DNA of 64,000 nucleotides from CAIXOA01 sp041653635 (GTDB taxonomy: Archaea; Micrarchaeota; Micrarchaeia; Anstonellales; Bilamarchaeaceae), in contig JBAZFC010000001.1 in NCBI GenBank assembly GCA_041653635.1, forward strand, positions 372,001 to 436,000, given 5' to 3'. Under the pieces are notes generated by a model. That model was not told the origin of the DNA, did not search any database, and was given only the letters and a program-made list of their open reading frames with translations. Every line of letters begins with the position of its first letter. Positions within the stretch are counted from its first letter, which is position 1. Positions 1 to 8,576 of the stretch are shown here, piece after piece. The position numbers and the translations under genes are program-made.

Positions 1-889
1 CAGGGACCCGCACGCGATAAGGCCCTTTGAGCTCGGCGAGAGCGGGGATGCGTATTTTGCCGCATCCGAAACCGTGGCATTTGACATAAACGGGGCGAAG
101 CACGTGGGGACGCTGGGCGGGGGTGAGATGGCAGTCATAAGCCCTAAGGGATTCCAGAAGAAGATGGTATCGCCATCCACTCATAGGCACTGCATGTTTG
201 AATATGTATATTTCTCAAGGCCGGACTCCGTGATAAACAGCGTGGAGGTGCACGAGGCGAGGAGGCGGCTCGGGGCTGCGCTTGCGAGGGAGGCGCCGGT
301 GAAGGCGGACGTGGTCGTGCCGATACCGGACACGGCGAGGACGGCTGCGCTTGAGATATCGCGTGTTCTTGGGATACCCTATGAAGAGGGCATAATCAAG
401 AACAGGTATGTGGCGCGCACGTTCATCATGCCGGACCAGAAGATGCGCGTGGGCGCGGTCAAGGCGAAATTGAACCCGATAAGGAGCGTTGTGGAAGGCA
501 AAAGCGTAATCGTTGTTGATGACAGCATCGTCCGGGGGACCACGACCAGGGAGATACTGAAGATGCTTAGGGATGCAGGCGCGAAGGAGATACACATGCG
601 CGTCACGTGCCCGCCGGTGATGCACCCGTGTTTCTACGGGGTGGACATGTCCACTTACGAGGAGCTGATTGCCGGCAAGAAAAGCGTGGATGAGATAAGG
701 AAATTCATAGGCGCGGACACGCTGTATTATGTTTCATTGGACGGGCTGAAAAAGGCGATAGGGCTGGATCTCTGCACCGGATGCCTGGATGGGGATTACC
801 CGACGGCATACGGAGCTAAGATGGCGAAGGAGAGGAAGGGCTGCGGAAAGGAAGGAGGAAAGGATTCACATGGCTGTGGCTGCGGTTGA
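1..889 (+). CDS. purF: Amidophosphoribosyltransferase, 5' end outside window
   Basis: Catalyses the first committed step of purine synthesis (PRPP + glutamine to phosphoribosylamine). The frame is open from base 2 (RDPHAIRPFELGE is the conserved glutaminase-domain stretch), so the N-terminal nucleophile cysteine lies outside the window; the GTG at 74 is internal. The PRPP loop VIVVDDSIVRGTT is intact. Cysteines in RHCMFEYVYF, HPCFYGVD and LCTGC match the [4Fe-4S] ligands of the Bacillus-type enzyme. The C-terminus is an unusual Gly/Cys/His tail (HGCGCG at the end). The stop overlaps the pheT start by 20 bp, so the two are probably cotranscribed. Confidence 0.95.
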   Translation, partial: RDPHAIRPFELGESGDAYFAASETVAFDINGAKHVGTLGGGEMAVISPKGFQKKMVSPSTHRHCMFEYVYFSRPDSVINSVEVHEARRRLGAALAREAPVKADVVVPIPDTARTAALEISRVLGIPYEEGIIKNRYVARTFIMPDQKMRVGAVKAKLNPIRSVVEGKSVIVVDDSIVRGTTTREILKMLRDAGAKEIHMRVTCPPVMHPCFYGVDMSTYEELIAGKKSVDEIRKFIGADTLYYVSLDGLKKAIGLDLCTGCLDGDYPTAYGAKMAKERKGCGKEGGKDSHGCGCG

Positions 890-2411
890 CCCGAAACTGA
901 TGGAAAAGAAAACCGGGATTAAGGAAGCTGAGATAATCAGGATTCTTACGGAGATAGGGATGCCCACTGAGAGGAAGGACGGGCACCTGGTTGTGGAAAT
1001 CACGCCGAACAGGCCGGACCTCTTCCCAATGGAGGGTATGGTGCGGGCGCTGCTCGCGTACAATGGCGGCAAGGCGCCGGAGTACAAGGTGCTGGATGGC
1101 GGCTACAAAATGAAGGTTGGAAAAGGCGTGGAATCCGTCCGCCCGTTCGTGAGGTGCGCGGTCGTGAAGGGCGTGCGTTTTGATGACGAATCAATCAAGG
1201 ACGCCATGCAGATGCAGGAAAAGCTCCATGAAACTGTCGGCAGGAAAAGGAAGAAGGTCGCCGTGGGGCTGCACAACCTTGACGCGATAAAGTTTCCGCT
1301 TGAGTATGTGGTTGGCGCGGGCGAAAGATTCGTTCCTTTGGAAACGGGCAAGGAGATGGGGCTCGGCGAGATACTGGATAAGCACCCGAAGGGTGTTGCG
1401 TATGCGCACCTGTCCCGTAACGCAAAGGTCGTGATAAAGGATGCGGAAGGGGTAATTTCCTATCCGCCGATAATAAACAGCGAGAGGACCAAGGTCAACG
1501 AGAATACCAATAACTTGCTTATAGACGTGACCGGAACCTCGGAGGAAACCGTGGAAGGCGTTCTGAACATTATCGCCACCGCGTTCGCTGATGCTGGCGC
1601 AGAAATTTATGCTGTGGAAGCGGGTGGAAAGAGCCACCCTAATCTGGAGTATAAGAAAATAGCTTATGACGAGGATGAAGTGCGGCGCGTGCTCGGCAAG
1701 TCCATCGGGAAGAAGGAGGTGAAGGAAGCGCTGCAGACGATGGGCTATAAGGTGAAGGGCGAGGTGATTTATGCGCCCCCGTACCGAGTGGACATCATCT
1801 CGTTCATAGACGTGATAGAAGACATAGCGATAGGGCACGGGTACACGAACTTCACGCCGGAATTGCCGCAGCTGCCGACCATCGGCTCCTGGATACCCGG
1901 GGAATCGGACGTGCATGAGATAATGTGCGGCATGGGCTTCCTTGAGGCGAAGACGTACGTGCTTTCAAACGACAAGCTGCTTGCCGGGACTCCAGACAAG
2001 GGGAGGGTAAGGATAGCGAACTCCACGAGCGAGGAATTCAATACAGTAAGGACGTCATTGCTGCCGGGACTTCTCGGAACATGCAAGACGAACAAGACGA
2101 GAGGCCTGCCGCAGAGGTTCTACGAACTGGGAGGCGTCTGGAACGGAAGCGAAGAGAAACGCCTCGGGTTCGTGATGATTGGGGTAGATGCAAAATTCTC
2201 AGGCATACAATCTGCGCTACAGACGTTTGCGAAGGAATGGGGGACCGAGCTTTCATTGAAGCCTGTTGAAGATGCGAGGTTCATAAGCGGAAGATGCTAC
2301 TCGGTGCATATTGACGGTAAAGAAGCAGGGGTGATGGGCGAAATCTCCCCGAAAGTGCTTGAGGGATTCGAGCTTGAATACCCGGTCGCTGCCTGTGAAA
2401 TAAGGGTTTGA
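870..2411 (+). CDS. pheT: Phenylalanyl-tRNA synthetase beta subunit
   Basis: Archaeal-length (513 aa) PheRS beta chain, which joins PheS to charge tRNA-Phe. I see the N-terminal motif TPNRPDLFPMEG, a B3/B4 editing region around VRPFVRCAVVKGVRF, the B5 region with the acidic pattern YRVDIISFIDVIEDIAIG, and the catalytic-like C-terminal part. The frame is open upstream to 789, but ATG 870 is chosen because GGAGG at 854-858 lies 11 nt before it and the protein then begins at the usual place. It overlaps purF by 20 bp. pheS is not in the window, so the two subunit genes are unlinked here. Confidence 0.94.
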   Translation: MAVAAVDPKLMEKKTGIKEAEIIRILTEIGMPTERKDGHLVVEITPNRPDLFPMEGMVRALLAYNGGKAPEYKVLDGGYKMKVGKGVESVRPFVRCAVVKGVRFDDESIKDAMQMQEKLHETVGRKRKKVAVGLHNLDAIKFPLEYVVGAGERFVPLETGKEMGLGEILDKHPKGVAYAHLSRNAKVVIKDAEGVISYPPIINSERTKVNENTNNLLIDVTGTSEETVEGVLNIIATAFADAGAEIYAVEAGGKSHPNLEYKKIAYDEDEVRRVLGKSIGKKEVKEALQTMGYKVKGEVIYAPPYRVDIISFIDVIEDIAIGHGYTNFTPELPQLPTIGSWIPGESDVHEIMCGMGFLEAKTYVLSNDKLLAGTPDKGRVRIANSTSEEFNTVRTSLLPGLLGTCKTNKTRGLPQRFYELGGVWNGSEEKRLGFVMIGVDAKFSGIQSALQTFAKEWGTELSLKPVEDARFISGRCYSVHIDGKEAGVMGEISPKVLEGFELEYPVAACEIRV

Positions 2412-2414
2412 GCA

Positions 2415-2915
2415 TCAGGGCGTCTTCTTTAGGCGGTCTTTCTTCACATTCCCCTTAGTGGTTTCCGCCGGGATTCCGATAGGCAGGATGCAGACCGGCC
2501 TGCCTTGTTCTTGGAATATCCCCTTCACCTCTTCATCACTGAACGCACCCACCCATACCGCGCCGAGGCCGAGGTCCGTGGCCGCCAATTGCGCATAGCC
2601 CGCGGCGAGGGATGCGTCTATTATGCAGAATAAATTTCCCCGTTCCCCGTATTTCTTTGAGGAAGACGCCGCATCCGCGAAGAAGACGAACACTGCCGGG
2701 GCATCGGAAATGAAACCCTGGTTGAAGGCGGCCTTTGCGAGCTTTTCCTTAGTTTCTTTTTCAGTAACCAGATAGAAATGGTAGCTCTGCAGGTTGCCTG
2801 CGGACGGGGCTAGGTTGGCTGCATCCTTAATTGTGTCTAGCTGCTTCTGCGCGAGGGGCGAGGGCCTAAACAGCCGCGTGCTCTTCCTTTCCCTTATGAG
2901 TTTTTGGAATTCCAT
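2415..2915 (-). CDS. Nitroreductase-family flavoprotein
   Basis: 166-aa member of the FMN-dependent nitroreductase family, probably a dimeric NAD(P)H oxidoreductase; the substrate cannot be read from sequence. The N-terminal RERKSTRLFRPSPL matches the family's FMN-phosphate-binding RRS/T motif, followed by APSAGNLQSYHF and the C-terminal GLGAVWVGAF segment. It converges on pheT with a 3-bp gap and diverges from the large surface-protein gene, sharing a 52-bp intergenic region. Confidence 0.88.
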   Translation of the reverse strand: MEFQKLIRERKSTRLFRPSPLAQKQLDTIKDAANLAPSAGNLQSYHFYLVTEKETKEKLAKAAFNQGFISDAPAVFVFFADAASSSKKYGERGNLFCIIDASLAAGYAQLAATDLGLGAVWVGAFSDEEVKGIFQEQGRPVCILPIGIPAETTKGNVKKDRLKKTP

Positions 2916-2937
2916 GGCTAAACCGCCAGCATCAAAC

Positions 2938-2944
2938 TATTTAA
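2938..2944 (+). promoter_or_regulatory. TATA-like box of the 1235-aa surface protein gene
   Basis: TATTTAA centred about 27 nt before ATG 2968, the spacing expected for an archaeal promoter giving a leaderless or nearly leaderless mRNA. It supports ATG 2968 over the longer open frame that starts at 2794 inside the divergent gene. Confidence 0.55.
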
Positions 2945-2967
2945 TCGTTTCACCACATATCAATACT

Positions 2968-5900
2968 ATGAACAAGCACCTGATTTTGCTATTTGCTATT
3001 TTTGCAGTGGTTGCCATCCAGGCGGCTTTTGCCGAAGCGCAGACGAGCTATCCGCGCACATGGGAGGATAGCGGATGGGTTGCGAACAACGAGCACATAA
3101 TGGACCTGGGCTTCTTTGAGATTTGGTATAGTGTAGAGCCAACAAACAACATCAGCAGGATGGATGTATTGGGGATCATGCTTCCATTCCATGAAAGCTT
3201 AGAAGAGGCGGAGCTTGAGCAACTGTTGCCGGAATGCCACGGCATCGGCTGCAACTCAAGCTCGGAGCTTGAGAGTGCGTTGCGGCATAAGGAATATGCT
3301 GATGGCTTGCTGGATTTCGTACGCATCGGAAGCGCCGCATCTACATCCCACCCGGCGTATGACGTCGCTTACGAATGGTACCTAATGCACTATGTGGGGG
3401 ACTGGAAGGATGCCATGGATTGTTCACTACGTGCCGTGGAGAAGGAGGGCGCGGAAGTAAACGGCAGGAGGCTCGCTGTAGAGGCGACTATGGAGGAAGT
3501 GGCTAGTTCTGGCATATGTGAATCTAGGTATTCCGGCCCCGCGAACTGGATATGTTATGCGACTGTGGATGATGTGAGGTGCAACAGCAGCGGGCTGGAT
3601 GATTCAATCCCTGACATGACCTGGTACCCGGCATGCATGAGGACGCATTGGGAAACCGAAACGGTGCTTGGGGAGAAGAACGCCAACATGACCGAAAGCT
3701 GGGAGGGGGCGCAGGCAAAACTATCCGAGCTTGAGGCGTATGCCCTAGACTCCAGGGCGCAGGCGACTGTGCTCATTGACTTGATGACTGCGACAGAACT
3801 TGATGGGATAACTGTAAGCGCGGAAACCAGCGACATCGGTGGGGTTGCGAGCATAAGTGACGAGTATGCGATCATAAAAAAGGAATATGAAAACGGGAAT
3901 AAAGCAATGGGGGGTGCGGACACACAAGCGAACAGCAGGTCGGATGGATGGTATAAGAAAAAATATGACTCTTATTGGGTGGCTGCCACATATTACGACG
4001 ACATAGTTGTGAATGGCGCTTTGCTGTTGGAGGACGCGGAAGCGGTCGTGGCGGATTTTGGAGGTGAGGCGCATGCCGCACTGGCACAGGCGCAGCGCAG
4101 CACGAGACTGACCGAGGCGGGGCAGGCACATCTGGTTGAAGCGGAAATTGCATGCAATTTTGCGGACGCGGAAACAAAGCTCGGCGTCCGGTTCGAGCAA
4201 TACGGGTCGTGTAGGATGCACGCGCGGCTTGCGCTGGACGGCACGGACATAGAACAGGCTGCTGAATATGAGGCAGCCGTGCTAGAAGTTGAAAAGCTTA
4301 TCCAAAATGCGACAACTGATGGGATAGACACACGTAATGAGCAGGCGCTCTTCACCATTGTAAAGAACATGAAACCCACAGACGCGGTGGAGATTCTCTC
4401 AAGAATCAAATCCAGCATACTCGGAAAGGCAAGGGTGCTGTATGGGGGCCTGCCTGGAGAAAGGGAAGATGCGAAAGCGCTCATAGAGGGTGGGGGTAGC
4501 AGCTTCGCTTACATGAATTCCTGGCTGGAGAGGGAGGATTGCTATTCGGGAAACGACCTTGATTATGATTGCGCAATCGGTAGCCTGAAGATGATGCACA
4601 ACGGGTACATGAACATTTTCAATGCGACCGCCGCCCGGGCTGGTGAAGTGGTGGGCAACGCGATGCTGGTTGATTATTATGAGACTACTACCGCCGCCAG
4701 CCTTGACGAAGACAGCGAATACACCTTGGTTGTGCGGGCCAGAAATACCCTGCCGATGGGAGCGGAGAATGCAGTCATATCAGTTCCAGCCGGCGCGGAG
4801 ATAGGGAAGATGGACCTTGTTGATGGAGGCGAGCGCGTGAGGACCGTAGCGTACCAGGACGGGGTCGCGACCATACAGCTTGTGCAGGTTTCGGCTGGAG
4901 AAGAAGTGGTGCTTGAATTCAAGAAAGGGTACCGTCCCTGCGTCGCGTCTGGCATCCGCACCAGCGCGGTCGGGGATGCAATAGGCGGCGCAAAGGTGAG
5001 CAGGCAGATGAGCCTTGCCTGTTCAATGCAGGTGAACTCAATCAATGTTGGTTCGGGTTTTGATTCTGCGGTGCTGGACGGCACGGCCCACGCAGTCACG
5101 GACGGAATACTCAAGGCAAGGATAACAAAAGGGACGCATTCCCTGGGCATCGTTGAGCATGTTGCAGACGCGTACGGAATGGACAAGAGCACTGAGTTGG
5201 TGACTACAGCCGGGACGATGACGACAGTTGCATATATGATAGACATCTCTCCAAAAATGGACCTGGACATGGTTCCAGTATGGGTGGATGAGAGTGGCAA
5301 GAGCCCTAGATCTATAGATGTTTTTGGCTATACTGGGGAGCAAATCAAGAATGTGAAGAAGGACGGTACTGGGGTAGTCTATTTTGAGATAAACGGCTTA
5401 GAAGCGGACAAGCTGGCTAAGGTGCGGGTGAGGTACGAATTCTCCAATATCAGCAGCTATGTTGGGGATAGGATTGATGAGTTGGAGGGTGTGAATATGG
5501 GCGGCGAGGCGAGGGCGCTCCTGGGCAATGCGTCAAACCTTTATGCAGCAGGCGATTACGCAGGTGCCCTGGCTGCGCTGCAGAGCACCGAATCCCAGAT
5601 TGAGAAAGACGCGAAAGCTGCCGTAAAGGTGGCTGCGAAGGATAGTGAATTGAGAGCAGAAATTTCAGAGAAGGCGGCAGAACTGCGGGGTGCAATCAAC
5701 ATCGGCGAGGATAATGGTGTGGGTAGCCAATACCTCCCAGAGATGCGTGCAAGGCTCAGTGTATTGGAAGGCGCGCTTGCACAGAACCTGAGTGTGGGAG
5801 CGACCTCCAGCCCGCTTGAGGATGTGGATTTGGGATGGGAAGGAAAAGAAATAACCAAGATACAGAAATATGTCAAGGACAACGAGGCGAAGATAAAAAA

Positions 5901-6675
5901 GGATTGGATGGCGATTGGTGTTGATGACGCAAACCTGAGCAGCGCCATTTCAGGGCTTGAGGCACAGGGTGCCGTGTTCTCTGGCACTATGACGCTAGAG
6001 GATGGAATGCTCGCACTTGCCGCGCTGGAAAATGCACAGGATGCGCTTGATGCCCTTAAGGTGAGGGAAGGGGCAAAGGATGCGGTAGAGCGTTCAGCAC
6101 TATCCAATCTTATAGCCGGAGCCAATAGTGTGCTTTCCGAATACGAGGATGAGTATTCAGACCTGCCGTCTGGAGACAGCATGCTCTCGCTCTTTGAAAA
6201 GAAGCCGAATGAGATAAAGACGCGGCTGACGGCACTGAACCGCAGCACCAATACTGATGCCGCAATGGTGGAGGCGGCGCAGCTTAAGGCGGACATGGAG
6301 AGCGTGCTCGGTTTCCTTAATGGGGAAGGGCTGCGAATGATTGCTTCTGCCACTGACCTTTACACCGAATCAAAGGCTACGCTGGGGGAGGATGAAAAAC
6401 AGGATGTGGAAAACTCCCTGGAAATGGCCAACGATTACCTTGACAGCGGCAGATTTGTGAAATCCATCCTGGCAAGCGAGAACACAATCAGCAAGTTGAA
6501 TGGTGCGGAGTCGGTGGATAACGGGTTACTTGTTCTTGCCCTCACTGCGCTCCTAGTTATTGGTGCCGTGGCGCTATTGCTATTCCGGAAAGGCAATGTT
6601 TGGCCATCAGGAAGTGGTAGGAACAAACCGAGTTTGAGGAAGCTGAAGAAAATTGAGGTTGATGAATTCGACTGA
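2968..6675 (+). CDS. Very large surface-anchored protein, function unknown
   Basis: 1235 aa. Visible parts: a signal peptide (NKHLILLFAIFAVVAIQAAF, cleavage likely after AFA), a long extracellular region rich in predicted helix, a beta-rich central part (about residues 570-830), helical TPR-like stretches such as ASNLYAAGDYAGALAAL, one C-terminal membrane helix (about 1186-1207) and a basic cytoplasmic tail. This is type I topology, suggesting a cell-surface or envelope protein. I recognise no enzyme motif or named family. It faces the Hef-like helicase gene tail to tail (3-bp gap). Confidence 0.75.
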   Translation: MNKHLILLFAIFAVVAIQAAFAEAQTSYPRTWEDSGWVANNEHIMDLGFFEIWYSVEPTNNISRMDVLGIMLPFHESLEEAELEQLLPECHGIGCNSSSELESALRHKEYADGLLDFVRIGSAASTSHPAYDVAYEWYLMHYVGDWKDAMDCSLRAVEKEGAEVNGRRLAVEATMEEVASSGICESRYSGPANWICYATVDDVRCNSSGLDDSIPDMTWYPACMRTHWETETVLGEKNANMTESWEGAQAKLSELEAYALDSRAQATVLIDLMTATELDGITVSAETSDIGGVASISDEYAIIKKEYENGNKAMGGADTQANSRSDGWYKKKYDSYWVAATYYDDIVVNGALLLEDAEAVVADFGGEAHAALAQAQRSTRLTEAGQAHLVEAEIACNFADAETKLGVRFEQYGSCRMHARLALDGTDIEQAAEYEAAVLEVEKLIQNATTDGIDTRNEQALFTIVKNMKPTDAVEILSRIKSSILGKARVLYGGLPGEREDAKALIEGGGSSFAYMNSWLEREDCYSGNDLDYDCAIGSLKMMHNGYMNIFNATAARAGEVVGNAMLVDYYETTTAASLDEDSEYTLVVRARNTLPMGAENAVISVPAGAEIGKMDLVDGGERVRTVAYQDGVATIQLVQVSAGEEVVLEFKKGYRPCVASGIRTSAVGDAIGGAKVSRQMSLACSMQVNSINVGSGFDSAVLDGTAHAVTDGILKARITKGTHSLGIVEHVADAYGMDKSTELVTTAGTMTTVAYMIDISPKMDLDMVPVWVDESGKSPRSIDVFGYTGEQIKNVKKDGTGVVYFEINGLEADKLAKVRVRYEFSNISSYVGDRIDELEGVNMGGEARALLGNASNLYAAGDYAGALAALQSTESQIEKDAKAAVKVAAKDSELRAEISEKAAELRGAINIGEDNGVGSQYLPEMRARLSVLEGALAQNLSVGATSSPLEDVDLGWEGKEITKIQKYVKDNEAKIKKDWMAIGVDDANLSSAISGLEAQGAVFSGTMTLEDGMLALAALENAQDALDALKVREGAKDAVERSALSNLIAGANSVLSEYEDEYSDLPSGDSMLSLFEKKPNEIKTRLTALNRSTNTDAAMVEAAQLKADMESVLGFLNGEGLRMIASATDLYTESKATLGEDEKQDVENSLEMANDYLDSGRFVKSILASENTISKLNGAESVDNGLLVLALTALLVIGAVALLLFRKGNVWPSGSGRNKPSLRKLKKIEVDEFD

Positions 6676-6677
6676 AG

Positions 6678-8177
6678 TCAGAAATCGCCTAGTCGGGACT
6701 GCCCTTTAGCCTGCACTGGAGCATCTTTTTGTATTTTGCTTTCTGGGGAGAACCTCTTCCTTTCCATTTCCTTCTGTAAAGAGAGGAGGATCTCCTTCAT
6801 CTTCTGTTCCCGTTTCCTTGAGGCCCAGAAGTAGTATTCATCTCGCGTGGCGCGCGTCATCAGGACATGCACCGAGCCGTCCTTGAACCTGCCTGCGCGG
6901 CCCCTGCGTTGTATGGAGCGGATTTCGCTGGGTATGGGCTCAAAGAATATGACTGAGTCCACTGCTGGGATGTCAAGGCCCTCCTCCCCAATGGAGCTTG
7001 CAATCAATATTTTGAACTCATCTTTCCGGAACGCGTCCATTGTCTCCTCTTGCATCTTCCTTGTGAAGCCGTCCCGCTTGCCCACGAATATCTTTGAGGA
7101 AAACCCGTTCGCGTCCAACACCTCTTTTATCCTTGTTATCTGGTCCCGGTATTGCACGAACAGGATTACCTTGCTGCCTTTCATTGAAGAGAGGAGGGAT
7201 AGTAATTTCAGGGTTTTGGGGTGGTCGCCTGCGGATGATAGGATTTTGAATGCAATCACCATCCCCGGGCGTGCCACCAGTGCGGCAGATGTCCTGGAAG
7301 CCGAGGATTTCAGTTTTGCGATGTAATTCAGCGCAGGGTGCGGCCCTTGTGTCTGCAGCAACTCCTGCAGATGTATTAGGTGTAAAAGGGCGTAATAGTA
7401 GGAAAGAAAGGTATATTTTGCTGGGTGGCGCATCGCCTGCAGCCTGCGGCCGTACAGCATGAATTGTTTCTTTGAAGTTATGGGTGGTTTCTGGTAGCCG
7501 TTGCCTAGTTTTTGGGAAAATTCCCTGATGAGTGTGATTAGTTGGTTGTCGGCTTCCTTCAATTCGGGGGATAAATCCACTGGAATCCACGACGCAGCCA
7601 GTTGTTTTGTGTATGGCTGGATTGCCGCGTCTGTTTCCACCATAATTTCAATGTTGTTTATGTTTAGGTTGGAGAGAACCTCTTTGATCCTTGCCCTGTC
7701 CCCACCAGGAGAGGCGGTGAGTGCTAGGGAAATGCAGTTTTGCGGCAGGCTTCCGGCGATGGGAACGTACGCGTAATCCCCCACTGCACGATGCGCTTCA
7801 TCAAAAACAGCCAACGAGGTGTTTTTCGCAGGGTAAATCCCATTCTTCAGGTCGTTTTTGATTGTTTGGGGGGTAGAAACGAATATCTTTGCTGTGTACA
7901 GGGCGGCGCGCTTCTTTTCATTAACTTCCCCAGTCACTAGGGAGATGTCCTCGGGGCCAACACCTAAAATTTTTTGTATTGTAAGATAGTGCTGCCTGGC
8001 CAATGGTTTGGTTGGTGTCAGGAACAGGGATTTCCCTACAGAAAATAAGTTTTCTTTTATCAATGCAAGTGCGATGTGTGTCTTTCCAAGGCCAGTTGGA
8101 AGGACAACTAAAGTGCTGCCGTTCCGCTTCACAGATTCCACAATCTGGGACTGGTAGGGTCGCAGGTCTAACTCCAT
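6678..8177 (-). CDS. Hef-like SF2 helicase without nuclease domain
   Basis: 499 aa, resembling the helicase half of archaeal Hef / FANCM (fork and branched-DNA remodelling). Motifs: Walker A PTGLGKT (about residues 24-30), DEAH (about 125), TASPG, and motif VI RRGRAGR. Full Hef carries a C-terminal ERCC4-type nuclease plus HhH; here the protein stops after a short basic tail ending QSRLGDF, which resembles a PCNA-interacting PIP box. ATG 8177 (MELDLRPYQ) is preferred over the frame-open start at 8231 because family members begin just before the Q-motif-like RPYQ. Confidence 0.85.
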   Translation of the reverse strand: MELDLRPYQSQIVESVKRNGSTLVVLPTGLGKTHIALALIKENLFSVGKSLFLTPTKPLARQHYLTIQKILGVGPEDISLVTGEVNEKKRAALYTAKIFVSTPQTIKNDLKNGIYPAKNTSLAVFDEAHRAVGDYAYVPIAGSLPQNCISLALTASPGGDRARIKEVLSNLNINNIEIMVETDAAIQPYTKQLAASWIPVDLSPELKEADNQLITLIREFSQKLGNGYQKPPITSKKQFMLYGRRLQAMRHPAKYTFLSYYYALLHLIHLQELLQTQGPHPALNYIAKLKSSASRTSAALVARPGMVIAFKILSSAGDHPKTLKLLSLLSSMKGSKVILFVQYRDQITRIKEVLDANGFSSKIFVGKRDGFTRKMQEETMDAFRKDEFKILIASSIGEEGLDIPAVDSVIFFEPIPSEIRSIQRRGRAGRFKDGSVHVLMTRATRDEYYFWASRKREQKMKEILLSLQKEMERKRFSPESKIQKDAPVQAKGQSRLGDF

Positions 8178-8278
8178 ATAAACATAAATTATGAGAAGAG
8201 AATATAATGGGAGGGGAGGGTGTGTTTCCACTAATATATCTTCGTATGATATGATAAATGATATGAATTTAAAGTAAT

Positions 8279-8294
8279 TGTAACCATGGTTACA
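8279..8294. promoter_or_regulatory. 16-bp perfect palindrome, operator candidate (copy 1)
   Basis: TGTAACCATGGTTACA, identical to a second copy at 14355-14370. It lies between a TATA-like AATTTAAAG (about 8265-8273) and the ATG at 8305, covering the region just before the expected transcription start, a placement typical of a repressor site. Upstream, the 9-mer ATGATATGA occurs twice (8246-8254 and 8258-8266). Confidence 0.6.
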
Positions 8295-8304
8295 TTGTGA
8301 TTGA

Positions 8305-8538
8305 ATGTTGGTTTATCTATACGACATAAAAACGGCTTTACGGAATTATAACCGAGTCAAACGCGTCTTTTATTACAACCTAAATCGCAGGGGGTTGAAC
8401 AAATATTACTGGAAAACAAAATCCGTCCTTGTTGTGCCCGATAATCTAGGGCATGTTGTGGATCCTTTTTTCAAAGAGTACTCAAAATTCCTCATAGTTT
8501 ACAAAATAAAATGCCGTGAAATAAAGGAACTGAAATAG
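8305..8538 (+). CDS. Small basic protein, possible Cas2/VapD-like fold
   Basis: 77 aa, AT-richer than its neighbours. The order strand (MLVYLYDI), helix (NRVKRVFYYNL), strand (TKSVLVVP), helix (DPFFKEYS), strand (FLIVYKI) fits a ferredoxin-like fold such as Cas2, with an Asp at the end of strand 1 where Cas2 has its metal-binding Asp. No cas1, other cas gene or CRISPR array is present, so a CRISPR role is not supported; a nuclease, VapD-like or nucleic-acid-binding role is equally possible. A palindromic operator sits directly upstream. Confidence 0.55.
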   Translation: MLVYLYDIKTALRNYNRVKRVFYYNLNRRGLNKYYWKTKSVLVVPDNLGHVVDPFFKEYSKFLIVYKIKCREIKELK

Positions 8539-8546
8539 TGGAAATG

Positions 8547-8576
8547 GGGGGCGTCCCCTATGATTTTTTATTTTTT
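8547..8576 (+). terminator. Hairpin plus T-run after the 77-aa gene
   Basis: GGGG-GCGT-CCCC followed by T-rich sequence (ATTTTTTATTTTTT). It lies just past the stop at 8538 and overlaps the last codons of pepA on the other strand. Confidence 0.4.
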
